A stretch of 64,000 nucleotides of DNA from Hyalella azteca (GCF_000764305.2 NW_025937364.1:286581-350580), one strand, 5' to 3'; shown: positions 13,201 through 25,938, counted from the first letter of the stretch. A program made the numbers and translations. Notes: generated by a model not told the origin, from the letters alone.

Positions 13201-13704
13201 GATAGCCTACTTTACTGGTCTACATATAGGACTCGAAAATGAACTTGAGGTAGAGTGGTAGCCTAGACTCTAAAACCTCTCTGCTTTGCCAGTGCCACCA
13301 TTTCTAAAGTACCGACCAGGCACAGCTAGAGCACTTAGCCCTGACCTAGGCCTAGGGTTACTGCAACAGCAGTCACTGCAGTTTCATATTAAGCAAAAAA
13401 TTTTTTATATGCAACTAAAATTTGTGAATTTTTAAAATCTGAGACGATTGCACCCTAAAATTAATCAGTAATTATTTCAAATCACCATGACCGTTGACCG
13501 CCATTACTACCTGACCACCACGCGTCACGACTTAGCTACAACGGTTACGATTTACGAACCCCTCTAACTTCTAAGACTAAGAGCTGTAGTATTTGTGATC
13601 CATCGTATTAACTAACATACAGATACATTTTCATTTCAACTTTCCAACTCACACAGATAAAATTCAAATTATTCCAACGACAGCCAGCCACCATCCGCAG
13701 CCAT
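10296..13704 (-). pseudogene. Broken copy of the duplicated minus-strand gene
   Basis: This is the copy-1 counterpart of the gene at 19122-24142. Candidate exon 1 starts at the ATG at 13704 but has a TAA at codon 12 where copy 2 reads on. The front of exon 2, with its splice acceptor, is missing because the 1.47-kb segment is absent here (junction near 11731). Exon 3 (11067-11244) is intact, from a CAG|ATG acceptor to a CAG|GTAAGT donor. Exon 4 starts at 10381 in matching phase but reaches TGA at 10296-10298, because the duplication boundary falls inside it. Exon 3 differs from copy 2 at about nine bases, most of them amino-acid changing, which does not suggest constraint. If transcribed from another start, exons 3 and 4 alone would give an 87-residue product. 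Confidence 0.45.
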
Positions 13705-14827
13705 CTCACACTTGCTTTCCTTCTGTGTTCTGTACTAATCTGTTTCTGTAGTCGTTCTCAATCGTCGGCCTGCAAGCAGTGTTCCAATACTTCATCGGTT
13801 CAAAAAATTGGCATATACCTCCATTTCAATCTATTCATGTTTCATGAATATTGCTACACCACCATCACATAAATTTTAAAATATTTTTCATATGAATAAA
13901 ATATTTATGATGCATATGAAAATATTCTTAGACCGAAATATATAACTTGAATAGTTTTTAGATGAGCTAATTACTACCGTGCAAAAAAACTACTGCTTGT
14001 GTTCAGACACCTTTAATTAAATTTTCCACTTGAAGCAAATGAATATTTCTCAGTTTCCTGCATCAGAACAATAATAGATTAGCTGGATTCCATAAATACA
14101 TCCTGTTTCCTTACTATAATAGTCTGCATCACTCGAAGGGTTGAAATATTTAGACTACATATCCTTATGTTCACGAACTGTATTTTAGAATTCAAAAAAT
14201 AATTCACTTCTACTTCGAGTGATGCCGACAGACAAGAAATTAGTTATTTATTTATTGATGAAAGATTAGTTATTTATATTTATTTCATAGTCATTTAGTT
14301 ATACATAATTAATTGAATAATTTTATCTTCTTTTCTACCTCTTTCATATAAATTATAGTATGAAACCAAAATAATATGGATTTTTTGTTTATTGATAATT
14401 GAAACGCTAGGTCGGTTGAATGCAAATGAACTGTTAACTGCCACTACCCGAAGAAATCGATATTACATACAATTGTGAGGCCTAGTCTGCCATTGAACCG
14501 ATGCATAAAAACATTTGCTGAATTATATCAGGGATCCATTTTAAGTTTATTTACAGGGATTGGGCATGCTCGTACTCAAACGTCTCGGAGGCTTCTGCCC
14601 GGGGCCTTCTGTCCAGGGCTTGATTTGCAGCACCTGCGCAGCGTGCAAGTTCGGTATAATTGGCCGAGCCAACTCATGCAATACTCCTAGGCGACTATAA
14701 AGTCGGCATGGAGCTTCTGACTAGTTGCTGATCGCGGTCAGGTGGCCAAGCAGACCCAGAATTACTCTAACGCGAGCATAGCGACTCTGGGGCGGAGGCT
14801 GAAGCATACCTTGAATTTTGTTAGGGT
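10309..14827. repeat. Segmental duplication, copy 1 (4.5 kb)
   Basis: It aligns in direct orientation with 19249-25283. The left breakpoint is at the run TTTTTTAT followed by GCACTCATGATTGC. The right breakpoint is just after GAATTTTGTTAGGGT, where copy 1 continues ATGCAC and copy 2 continues TCAAGC. Relative to copy 2 it lacks about 1.47 kb (20713-22184) and about 56 bp near 10675. Many small substitutions and indels separate the copies. It carries a broken copy of the minus-strand gene annotated in copy 2. Confidence 0.95.
14590..14827. other. GC-rich right end of duplication copy 1
   Basis: This block of about 240 bp is distinctly GC-richer than the rest of the duplicated unit, and the matching block in copy 2 (25035-25283) is nearly identical. 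It lies upstream of the first exon of the minus-strand gene, so it may be promoter or 5' sequence. The short frames across it (14475-14690; 25198-25380) are not supported as genes. Confidence 0.3.
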
Positions 14828-15321
14828 ATGCACATTTGCCTCTCATATAAATTAGTGTGCAGAGGTGCTTCTTATAAAATTAGCATGTAAATGTTCGCCG
14901 TATAAAAGAAGTGGGAAAATGAGCGTCACACAAATGAGTACGCATATGTATATACGGCACATGTGAATTTTTAGCACGCAAATGTGGTGCTTCTTGAGAG
15001 AAATTTCGATAAACATTATCAAGGGAGAAAAATTTCGCTCATCAAGGAAGGCAGATTTGCCACATTGACAGCATCGTCCGGAGTTACCCGGTAATATCTC
15101 ATGGAATTGATCTTATTTATTGTGGTTTTGCAACAGCAGACAATAACTTTCATGCTGTGTCAATCATGACGACCTGAATATACGCGTGAATAGCTCAACC
15201 CCCAAGAAATTGAATGATCTTTTGATAATTTGAAACAATTAAAATAAATGTCAAATAAGTAAGCCAATAAAATATTTTTCTTTCGTTTCTCATTCATATC
15301 TTGAACAATTTTAAACTTAAC

Positions 15322-15459
15322 AAATGCGTTGGAATAAATTTTAAGTTCTTGACGCGTGAGAATCCCGTCGTAAATCGAGTCATCTCCACCTTCGTCCGCG
15401 GGAGCCCAAATCTCCAGGTTAATGATTAGGGCTTTGAGGGTTCTTAAACCCAGCAGTTG
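15322..15459 (-). CDS. Candidate internal exon, unknown protein
   Basis: An open minus-strand frame is bounded by a strong acceptor (a T-run, then GTGGCAG, then CAACTG) and a donor GTTAAG, giving 138 nt, exactly 46 codons in phase 0/0. The peptide looks like real protein: it starts QLLGLRTLKALIINLEIWAP and continues with an acidic stretch (ADEGGDDS). I do not recognise the family; leucine-rich helical character is all that can be said. Other exons of the same gene were not identified. The surrounding open frame (15160-15537) runs beyond both splice sites into AT-rich sequence. Confidence 0.3.
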
Positions 15460-16977
15460 CTGCCACAAAAAAAATATATTCCTAGTAGATTTTTTAGACA
15501 TTGATGACACGAGATCTACGTAGGAGAAGATTATCATATCACGAGCAGCTTGAATTTTTTTCCTGCCTCAAGACTCATTTTTTTGAACTTGGAAACATCT
15601 GCAGTTAAACGCAGCTATATCTTTATGCATGATTGCATATATCTATGTGGTATAATAAACAACATACTCAGATTTACGTATGATTTTAATTAATTTCGAC
15701 TGATAATTTTGACATTGTCAATAACTCTGCGAACATTATTATGTTTACATCCGTGGGAAATTTTCCCCCTTGTGTGAAGCTTTGGCTCATTAATTTCCAT
15801 TTAGTTCGTCTTCTCTTGTTATTTCTATGACCATTCGGGTGTCGTGCTATCTCTTCATTTTAGGTAGGAAATAATTTTCCGAACGAGATGCTCCTCAATA
15901 AAATATTTTATCAACAAGCGCAACCAAATCTCAGGTCTGTCAATTCCATTACAACTTTTTTTCATTAAACATAGATTAAATACTAACGAGTAGCTATATG
16001 AGTTATTGAAAATCATCGTATGTTTTGCAGTACCATATTTCGGGAGGGTGCGGATCCTTACCTTTGGTCAGTCATTTTCCATTTTGAGTTGATCCGGCGA
16101 TCAGTCCTCGCAAGACTTGGAAATCTATATATACTCAAGCATCGAACATAAAGCTTATTCGATGCACACACCATACTTCTACCTAATAAAATTGAACGTA
16201 ATAAAGTTAACCAGCTCATCCAACATTATTCGGTTTATACATGCATTTATACATGCTATTCGGTTATTGATAAATATTACATTCCACATACATAAGCGCT
16301 CTGTTTCTCTCGATGCAATGCAGTTATAATCCCTCAAATATCCTTGATATTTGATTGTGTCGTGACTGAACAATTTGCGTTGTTGTGTATTGAGAGACAG
16401 TTTTTTAATGAAGATACTTAGAAGAAAACTTTTGAATTGATCAAATTGACTCCAAACTCATTTTGTACCTTATTAAAGAATTAATAAACTCAGAGGCACA
16501 GATCGAGTACATAGCCGAAACAGAAACGAAAGAACTTTGATATAAGAAAACGATGTCGAAACATTTTCAACAGCTGAAGACGGTTGATAATACGTATTTA
16601 GGTGCATATTTTTTATATACGTACAGCAAAGTGGCACCCGGACATATGCAAGCTTAATTCGATCCGAGGTCAGGTTATGGCCAAAAAGTTCCCTTATGGA
16701 GAAGAATAGAGGAAACAAAAAAAAAAAAAAAACAGCACATAATGCTTAACTTCCATATAACTGACAGTGGTAGATGGGATGTAGTGGATGCGTGCATGAA
16801 TCAGGTAATGGATCGTCACAGCAAGAGAACTTATGTATTCCAGAGCAGAGATTCTGCTGTTGGATAAAGGTTTTCGACTTTCCGGATCACAGAAATCGTT
16901 CGAATGTAATGACGAATGTTTAAACGTGGGGTTTCCCAGAATTATTATTTACATTGTTTTAATTAGATAATTTGAAT

Positions 16978-17240
16978 TCAACCCTCCAACACAATAGCTG
17001 CGAGACGATGAATTGCCCGTTGATACTTGTTTAAAATCATTTCAACTGTTCTAATTGGGACACTTGATTGCAGGAGCGCTGATAGCCAAGGATCAGCATT
17101 GCTGTGACGGCTTTGGTAGCGAATGCGTTGGAGGCCGTTTTTGAAGTCCATCGCATTCTGCAGCTCCCTCATCCAACATCCATCGCTGTAATTAAACTGC
17201 TCCAGAGAAAGTAGTTCATGCAATGCATTTAAAATGAAAG
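16978..17240 (-). CDS. Candidate terminal exon, unknown protein
   Basis: A minus-strand frame begins at an acceptor-like GTGATCTTAACAG, entering in phase 1, and runs 87 codons to TGA at 16978. The composition is protein-like and rich in Leu, Arg, Gln and Trp, with short motifs such as FNYSDGCWMREL and NADPWLSALLQSS, which suggests a helical domain. I cannot assign a family. It lies 1.5 kb upstream, in transcription order, of the candidate exon at 15322-15459, but the phases do not connect if this exon is terminal. An ATG at 17289 in the same frame allows an intronless alternative of 103 residues. Confidence 0.35.
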
Positions 17241-17861
17241 CTGTTAAGATCACATAATGCGTTGGAAAAAAATACAAGGGCTGCATCATGGGCTATAAGA
17301 GTATGCATTAAAAATTACATTGTAATAATTTACGTCCAGTATTTTCGGAATTTTGAGGAACGAATTTCGACAGAGCATCCAATCAGTTTACTTTAGAACA
17401 ATCTGACCTGAGACGCGACAATGATTGATGTCTCGAACGCAAGATCATTCCCTCGAAGAAGTTCTGACGAATCTGACATCGGCAATGTTGTCAACATGCC
17501 ATCAATAAATTCTCCTTAGTTGCAATAAAAATACTTATTGCAATTTTTTTTACCGAATTTTGTGGGCGCTCTGTATATACCTAATCATAGTTTTGCGTTC
17601 TTTGTAAGCGCAAAAGAATTTCCGGAATAAAGTGATTTTTTTCAATTGCAGCATAAATTTCAGTGCACGGATTCCAGTTTTCAAAATAAACGGAAGACTT
17701 CGGAGGGTTCATGTATATAAGCAATAAAATAATTCAAATGCTAGTCCCATTAGTCAATCACCATTCACATTTTATTCTAAAGTTCTGTATGCTTAACTCA
17801 GATCAAATATCTAAAAACTTAATAGCAAATAAAACACCACAAAAATTCATAGTATCTTTAA

Positions 17862-17908
17862 AGAAAACGTTTCGGAGTCCAGCTCCATCGTCAGTTCGAA
17901 AATCCTAG
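17862..17908 (+). repeat. Short dispersed repeat (TTTCGGAGTCCAG), copy 1
   Basis: AACGTTTCGGAGTCCAGCTC followed by CATCGTCAGTTCGAAAAT recurs in diverged form at 28018-28065 and 36858-36902. It is probably a fragment of a dispersed element; borders are not defined. Confidence 0.45.
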
Positions 17909-18288
17909 AACACAGATAAATTTGCGATTCAAGCAAACGAGTGATATTATTACTTAGATCAAATATCATCGTAGATCTTGTGATCACTCACAAATTTTTT
18001 AAGGGAAGCGTCCGGGTAAAGCGTCAAAATAAATAAGTTTCTGTGAAACTTTTTTATTTAGTGACGGATCTTTGTGAAACTTCGTACACATTCGTATAGT
18101 GGCAAGCGAATTTTGTTCATGTGAATTTTTTTATAAATGAAAGAAAAAATGAAATGAATACTGAATAGAAAACGGCAGAAAGAGGGGGTCAAAATCAATC
18201 TCATAAATAAATTTACGCGCTTCAACATCGACAGAAATGTCATTTGGTTCGTAAAAATAATATCTACCGATTCTAGAAGCCTTTTTTA

Positions 18289-18415
18289 GCGCATTTTCTC
18301 ATTTATCGAAAAAATTCACTATTGAGCTCTCCCTGTCCGTCTATTCATCCTCTGTCTGTCTGTCTGTCTCTCGATCGGTCCGTGACTTCACGTTTTCGTC
18401 GACGAGAAAATGCGC
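18289..18415. mobile_element. Miniature inverted-repeat element, copy 2 of 2
   Basis: The same ends (GCGCATTTTCTC and GAGAAAATGCGC) and interior as the element at 171-282, with about 15 bp of extra pyrimidine-rich repeat inside. It is followed by the shared block with the 16-bp palindrome at 18424-18439. It lies in the unique spacer between the two long duplication copies. Confidence 0.6.
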
Positions 18416-19121
18416 TCTCTGTCACTCACTGCAGTGAGTACTGATTTCTATATTTTTTATTTTTAGTTTCTTATGGCACGTCTTAAATTTTTCCCTATTT
18501 TCCCCCTCCCCCCTACTTTTTTCAACATATAATCCAAAAGCGTTCAATATAGAGTCGCTAGATATGGTCTTAGAAAATCGAATGAGATGTATCTCAATGA
18601 TGTAGCTTGAAAATTATAGGAGGAGAAAAATTTTTAAGAAGATTTATTTTGGACATTTTAATTGTTCAAGGGAGCCAAAGAAGTAAAATCTATTGAAAAA
18701 GAAGAAATTTCTAAAAAAGTTCTTAACACCGTAGCTTCAGCTTTTTCATTGCCAATTATATGCGTATTGAAGATACCTTCACGCGTCTTGAGACTTTTTC
18801 TTGTCCAGTTTTACGCGAAAAATAAGCAATAAATGTGATTTTTCCAGTATAATTGTTTATATAAAATGCTTCTTTTGTAAAAGTTAAAAACGGCGCCGCG
18901 CAAAAATTATTGCCTAACATCAATGAGAAATGATTTGATGAACGCGCATTTTTACAGCTACAAAATGAGTCCAAACACACTGCAATTAACGCATTAATGA
19001 ACCATAAATTCAATTTTTCAAACTAACCTTTATACATTTTGGGGAAAATTGTTCATTTTATGTATATTTAATGCAGGTTTCGTTGAAGACCAGAGAGTAT
19101 TTCTTATTGACAATTTTCTTA

Positions 19122-22100
19122 TTATTTTTCTCGACTCGCGAATGAGACACTCACTCGCGCGACGTTGGAGACCCACACCAGAATCATCATGAGATGCCCA
19201 GACGCCACAAGACTGACGATAGTTGAGGCTCTCATCATCAAGCAGGAGTTTTTTATCGCACTCATGATTGCTTGGTTTACTTCAGGTCTCGCATTGACGA
19301 ATCTCGTTTTCTTGAGAGCGACTGTAAAATACGTAAGAAAATAACTGCATGGGCTGACAATAAACTGAAATGAACAAAATAGCGTTAAAACATCTCTGTA
19401 AGACATTGTCAATCCAAAAGGTATATAGCGGATCTAGTGATTGAGCCAACTATAGGAATAGTAAGGAATAAGGAGCAGATCGCGCTCGTAGGTGAGCCAG
19501 TATTTGAAAGTCCAGCGCTACAACCGCATTTCAAGCTATTGCGGTGCCAGGAGCGTGCGTAATTTGCAAATTACGATTATAACGATTACTATTCCCTGCA
19601 AATTCATAAAAAGCCTAGATTCGTAGATACAAATATGCGATCAACTCAAATTCCGCCGATTACCAAAATTCGTTTTTAGAGACACAAACAACCATGACTC
19701 ACAAGGTGCAGTAACACTCGTGTGATGTCTTCTTTGAACGTATGAATCAATTGTTATTTTTACAATAACAAATGGAACTCTGCGCGTCAAGAGCAACCTT
19801 AGATGCCATTATAAAAGCTAACCGTTTCACTGGGCTTCACCGATATATAGATGAAAAAATTTCCATTAGAAATCAACCCTATCAAAAATGTTCTATTCAA
19901 GGCGTTTGTTTGTTCATCCACTAGGGAAAAAACTAGGAACTTTAAACAGTAGAAGTCGCTACTTTCGTAGTTAAACAGGGCACCAAGTTTCCTACTCTTC
20001 TAGATTGCAATGTTCATTGTATGTCAACATGGTTTCATTAATAGTTTTTTATAACTTACCTGATTCCTCTCTTATGCTTCGTGATTTTGGAAGCTTTCCT
20101 TGGTCTTTTGGCGTCGAGCAACGAGCGAAGAACGAGAAGACCACTGAACGAGAAGAGCAAAGTCTTTGAAGAAGCTTCAACGTTTCCCTTATAGTGGACT
20201 GAAGCGACGACAGCTCCGCCCCAGCCAGCCTATCCATCTGATAAAATGTTGAAAATGTCTTAACCCGTAAATATAAGTCACATACTATTGTGAAAAAACT
20301 TGCTACTCAATTTCCAGATTTCTGGAAGAGTGTCGTGTTTGGTCGCCATAAGTAAATTTTTAACATCTCCGGAATTCTTCTCAAACATAATATATTAGCT
20401 TACAATGTAATTGATTACGAAATCTTAGCAGCAAAATTTACGACTGTGTTACATTTAGTGTGAATCAAAGATCACTGGGTAAATACTTGATGCACTGCTA
20501 CTGCTATCTGGCAGGAACAACCAGATTGTATTTCTGTACTTTGAACCGACACAGTTTTGTGTTCTACAGACCATTCCATATTTACCCTTTTCATTTTTTC
20601 TTCTACTGAGATAGCCAAGTGCATGCCAGAGCTGTCGTCGGTGTCCTTTGCTCACTCTGTTCACAAGTATCCCCAATAGGGATGTCTGACTATTCCCCAG
20701 TCGCAACACATTCGTCGGTTGCTGCAGTTTCATATGGGCCAGTACACAAGGTTCTGATTGCTTCCTTCGCATCTTGAGAGCAAGTTGAAGGGAGAAGGCT
20801 TCCTGTCTTCGTCTACGCTTCTGTTAAAATGTGAGCTCCAAATAGATGATCACTCATGACTGCTCAGCAAAAGAGTATCATGATAAGTTTTTTCCTGCTT
20901 TATGAAAGTTTAGAAACATGTGTTGAACATTATTCTCAAATAAACAAGAAACCTAAAAAAATTTCATATACAAGCTAGGCTACAACCCTAAGCCAGAACA
21001 AATTCATAACACCTAAAGTGGTGAGTTTGCACATTCACCATTCATAGCTAAAACTTCATTATAATTATATCACGATCTTATTTCTGAGTGCATGTGAGGT
21101 GAAAATAATTCATGAGAATGGCACTCAAATGACTCAATGGTCAATTTCATTAGTGCTGTTAAATATTCAACATGGATTCCATATGTAAATAATGATTTTG
21201 ATTAAAAAACATGGGAATGTTTAAAGTAAGCAGCTAATAAGCTGGAGGAGGCACCAAGCAATGAAAAAAACGTGTTGCCAATACAGGGCATGGCTTTGCA
21301 CCTGAAATTTACACACAAGTCATACTATATTTCTTTGAACCTTTCTGTATGTGAACCACAGCCCAATAAATAGTGATGCACAAATAGGTCATTTTTCACT
21401 TCAACATTACATATATACATGAAACAATTACTGAGATAATACTGTGACACTGTTTTGCATAAAAAATTGATTTCTTAGAAAATTATGATTCCTAAAGAAA
21501 CAAATATGTTGAGTTAACTGAATATGAATCAGCATTATTAGAGACACACTGACTGAACATTTTGGATCCATCTCCATGAGCTGCACCTGCATTGCTGACC
21601 AAACAAATTTCTAACCTGAGGTCTCTACACTAACCAGTCAAGACGTAGGAGTGACTATGAGGGATTTGGAAATACTGAATTCACTACTGCTAACAAAGTC
21701 TTTATATAAATGGCATTTTAGATGCAAATTGCCATTATTATGTACATTTTTCTGTGCATAAATACCTTATTCAACAATTTTATTTATTGTGCCCTCCTTA
21801 AGCAACCTTTAAAAAACTTGGCTCTGGTATCGTTTTGTCACAAACTTGACTATTTCTTCATGCAGAATGTGGCTATCAGTCATATTAACTATATTCATTT
21901 TAAATATGGCTGAAATGGAACCTTTCTTACAATTCCATCATACTAAGCAAAGATATATATCTTGCTACAGTAAAAAAACTACAAGAAACCCAAAAACTTG
22001 CTCTCTTTCCATTAAAATCAAATTTACAATAAAATTTAAATCTAAAAAATGATCTATTGTATACCCAAGGTTCAACGGTCATACATTTTCATTAAGAAGC

Positions 22101-24142
22101 ATTTTTATACTCGTACCGAGTTCTGTTCAAATTAGTTAATTCAATTATTGCCTACTCAAAATGAGTCTGATGTTAATTTTTACAAGCATTCCAACCTGTA
22201 AAGATATAACCTAAATACCCATTGATCTATTAAAATATGGAGACATCATTGTATGCAACGCTGAAAATTTGTTCTGATAAAATAGAATAAATTAGGAGCA
22301 ATTGTCTTCTTTGATTGTTTGAGATTTTATTTAAATGACCCACACTCATGTAACAATTGACATAAATTGCCATTAGTCTCCACTTCCTATTACAACTGAG
22401 ACTTCTCTAACCTACACTGGTAGTTTTTATTACTAGTAACCACTAACTAGGTGCCTATACTAATACTCTAGTAACTTTATCACTATCAGTATCATGAAGG
22501 TGCAATATTTGAGTCAATATTGCCTAATGTCAACAATAATATATATGTCTCGATTCTCTACTTCCATGTGTTAATATCAAAAGCAATGTCACACACACTG
22601 ACACACACATATATACATACATATATCATGATTAGGTTTTATGTAGAGTATATGTAATTTTTGAAAACCTGACAGCTTAACTTCAAGGTTTCTTTGTGGA
22701 ATTGATTTAAAAAAAATCTGCTCCACACATTAAGATTGACTAAACTCGAGCAATGAGTTCATATGGGATGACCCTGAATTCTGAAAAGACATTTACAGAC
22801 AGGTCTTTCTATTGGCAAGCTTCCATACTTGGCAGCGCAGCACCATGACAGCACATCATCATCTAAATCAATCAAAAAGTATAAAAAAAATTCTAAAAAA
22901 ACTTTGTTTACTTCTAAAAGTATACAAAAAAGAGGAAAGCAAGGTCAGGCAAAATGGTGAATGAGATTCACTTGACCTTCCTTGTTACTATTTGAGCCCG
23001 TTAAGTAGAGTACTGGACCAGTATCATTCATAAATACCAGCATGGATTGAAGAATTGTCCTTCATAAGATATAGAACCACGAGATTGAAGTAGATCAGGA
23101 AAGTAAAAATGTATGATCTCTAAGAAAACATCTCAGTTGTCAGTTTCACCATGACTGTAAGTAACTGGTCTAGGAGGAGTGTTATTAGAGCAGAAAGCAA
23201 GGGGAACAATAATTTGTGGTCATATTGAAGATGAAAGCAGCCAAGAAGGGAAAATAAAGTATAAGAGAAAGTTATAGCTTAGGTATATCAATATTTTGAA
23301 AATGATTATTTACTGAACAAATGCACATTTGATCATTTTTTGATATATACCTATATTGGATGTAAAACTGTGGTTTATTATGTTTTGCTAATATTTGGAA
23401 CTGATTAGGTTTCAACAAGGCTGGAATGATCTTGAATATATGAACCAACCAGTAACCACTAAGTCACTAACCACTTAAACCACCATAATGATGCTGATGC
23501 ATCATGCATTTCATAGTGGTTGTGGTTTAAATAAATAAATTCATGGTGATGGTGATAAATCAGAGATTTTTTTGAATCAGTTCATTTCAATTTCTTCAAT
23601 TATACTCAAGATTTAAATCAATTATTATTGTATAATAATGCTAATATCCATGATACTTTACTGGTCTACATATAGGACTCGAAAATGAACTTGAGGTAGA
23701 GTGGTAGACTCTAAAACCTCTCTGCTTTGCCAGTGCCACCATTTCTAAAATAACGACCAGACCAGGCACAGCTAGAGCACTTAGGTAGCCCTGACGTAGG
23801 CCTTGTGTTACTGCAACAGCAGTCACTGCAGTTTCATATTAAGCAAAAAATTTTTTATATGCAACTAAAATTTGTGAATTTTTAAAATCTGAGACGATTG
23901 CACCCTAAAATTAATCAGTAATTATTTCAAATCACCATGACCGTTGACCGCCATTACCTAACCACCACGCGTCACGACTTACAACGGTTACGAACCCCTA
24001 GAACTTCTAAGACTAAGAGCTGTAGTATTTGTGATCCATCGTATTAACTAACATACAGATACATTTTCATTTCAACTTTCCAACTCACACAGCTAAAATT
24101 CATAAATTGTTCCAACGACAGCCAGCCACCATCCGCAGCCAT
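19122..24142 (-). CDS. Four-exon gene of unknown function (model)
   Basis: My exon model on the minus strand is: exon 1, 24142-24089 (ATG, 18 codons, starts MAADGGWLSLEQ, donor GTGAGT); exon 2, 20820-20656 (after TTTTAACAG, 55 codons, starts with the basic run KRRRRQEAF, donor GTGAGC); exon 3, 20237-20060 (after TTTTATCAG, starts MDRLAGAELSS, donor CAG|GTAAGT); exon 4, 19321-19122 (after TATTTTACAG, to TAA). Phases are 0, 0 and 1 at the three junctions and all agree, giving about 198 residues. The exon 3 to exon 4 splice is the best supported. I do not recognise the protein. The last 40 or so residues come from sequence left of the duplication boundary, so this C-terminus is unrelated to that of copy 1 and contains a hydrophobic run (MMILVWVSNVARVSVSF). 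Exon 3 alone could also be an initiating exon. Confidence 0.4.
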
Positions 24143-25283
24143 CTCACACTTGCTTTCCTTCTGTGTTCTGTACTAATCTGTTTCTGTAGTCGTTCTCAAT
24201 CGTCGGCCTGCAAGCAGTGTTCCAATACTTCATCGGTTCAAAAAATTGGCATATACCTCCATTTCAATCTATTCATGTTTCATGAATATTGCTACACCAC
24301 CATCACATAAATTTTAAAATATTTATCATATGAATAAAATATTTATGATGCATATGAAAATATTCTTAGACCGAAATATATAACTTGAAAAGTTTTTAGA
24401 TGAGCTAATTACTACCGTGCAAAAAAAACTACTGCTTGTGTTCAGGCACCTTTACGTAAATCTTCCACTTGAAGCAAATGAATATTTCTCAGTCTCCTGC
24501 ATCAGAACAATAATCGATTAGCTGGATTCCATAAATACATCCTGTTTCCTTACTATAATAGTCTGCATCACTCGAAGGCTTGAAATATTTAGACTACATT
24601 TCCTTATGTTCACGAACTGTTTTTTAGAATTCAAAAAATAATTCACTTCTACTTCGAGTGATGCCGACAGACAAGAAATTAGTTATTTATTTATTGATAA
24701 AAGATTAGTTATTTATATTTATTTCATAGTCATTTAATTATATTTAATTAATTGAATAATTTCATCTTCTTTTTCATCTCTTCGAATAATTTCATCTCTT
24801 TCATATAAATTTTATTATGAAACCAAAATAATATAGATTTTTTGTTTATTGATAATTGAAACGCTAGGTCGGTTGAATGCAAATGAACTGTTAACTGCCA
24901 TTACCCAAAGAAATCGATATTACATACAATTGTGAGGCCTAGTCTGCCATTTAACCGATTCATAAAAACATTTGCTGAATATATCAGGGATCCATTTTAA
25001 GTTTATTTACAGGGATTGGGCATGCTCGTACTCAAACGTCTCGGAGGCTTCTGCCCGGGGCCTTCTGTCCAGGGCTTGATTTGCAGCACCTGCGCAGCGT
25101 GCAAGTTCGGTATAATTGGCCGAGCCAACTCATGCAATACTCCTAGGCGACTATAAAGTCGGCATGGAGCTTCTGACTAGTTGCTGATCGCGGTCAGGTG
25201 GCCAAGCAGACCCAGAATTACTCTAACGCGAGCATAGCGACTCTGGGGCGGAGGCTGAAGCATACCTTGAATTTTGTTAGGGT
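19249..25283. repeat. Segmental duplication, copy 2 (6.0 kb)
   Basis: The direct-orientation partner of 10309-14827, with start points 8.94 kb apart. It contains 1472 bp (20713-22184) absent from copy 1, and a 56-bp insertion near 19614-19669. The copies share intron-like sequence, the CA/TA microsatellite near 12140 and 22590, and the GC-rich right end. Because splice sites and intronic sequence are duplicated, this arose at DNA level and not by retrotransposition. It carries the more intact copy of the minus-strand gene. Confidence 0.95.
20713..22184. repeat. 1.47-kb segment present only in duplication copy 2
   Basis: In copy 1 the sequence passes from CGCAACACATT directly to AGCATTCCAACC; in copy 2 these flanks are separated by 1472 bp. 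There are no terminal inverted repeats or clear target duplication at the junctions, so a deletion from copy 1 is more likely than a transposon insertion in copy 2. The segment includes the front of exon 2 of the gene model. The rest is AT-rich with no other gene seen. Confidence 0.7.
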
Positions 25284-25707
25284 TCAAGCGGCTGTCCGAA
25301 CGGCTTGTGAGTTCAGCTTAAACTTAACACAAGTTTACATGAAAATAGGAGGTTATGATCTGATTTTTAGAATAGCTTGATTAAGGGGGCTTGGTATTTT
25401 TTTAGTAAATTTGCTTTAGGAACGCTCGTATTACACTGCCTCTTAACGCTGCTGATTCTTATTTATAGTCGTTCCGATCGTTCAATGTAGCTAAAATGCT
25501 TTATTTAAAAACGGTTATCCCGTCTTTTCCTGTGTAATGATCGCACATAAATTTTCCACATGACGGTAATAGCAAAATCAACTTCAGTGCTGGTCATCAC
25601 ATTAATTAAGCCCTGCGTACAGTTGTACTTGACTACTTAATTTATAATGAGATAAATGGATGGCATTGAGAAATGATATAAAACTTAATTTGGCCCTGCA
25701 TGTAGGG

Positions 25708-25860
25708 ACAATGAGTGGGCACTATATATGAGCAGCTAACTTCTCCTACCTTTAGAATGGGCTCGGTTTTGGGTAGCATGGAGTGGGCAGCAAACTGCAG
25801 GCTTTTAAGTGGGCTCGGTATTGATAGACATGGAATGGGCAGACAACTGACGTATTTAGA
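25708..25860. repeat. 52-bp tandem repeat, two units plus partial
   Basis: GGGCTCGGTWTTGRKAGMCA followed by TGGARTGGGCAG is repeated at 25759 and 25811, with a weaker GAGTGGGCA match upstream. The small frame at 25715-25906 is translation of this repeat. Confidence 0.6.
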
Positions 25861-25938
25861 AGCTTCGTCTGCAACGTCTCTCGGTGGGGCTGGTGACAGT
25901 CAATGACCGCAAGGAGCCTTCAATTCTATACTGAAGAG

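Noticed and set aside
14690..14830. Possible tRNA or SINE head in the GC-rich end of the duplication
   Set aside because: No cloverleaf or clear A/B-box pair could be laid out; GGTGGCCAAG-like words alone are not enough.
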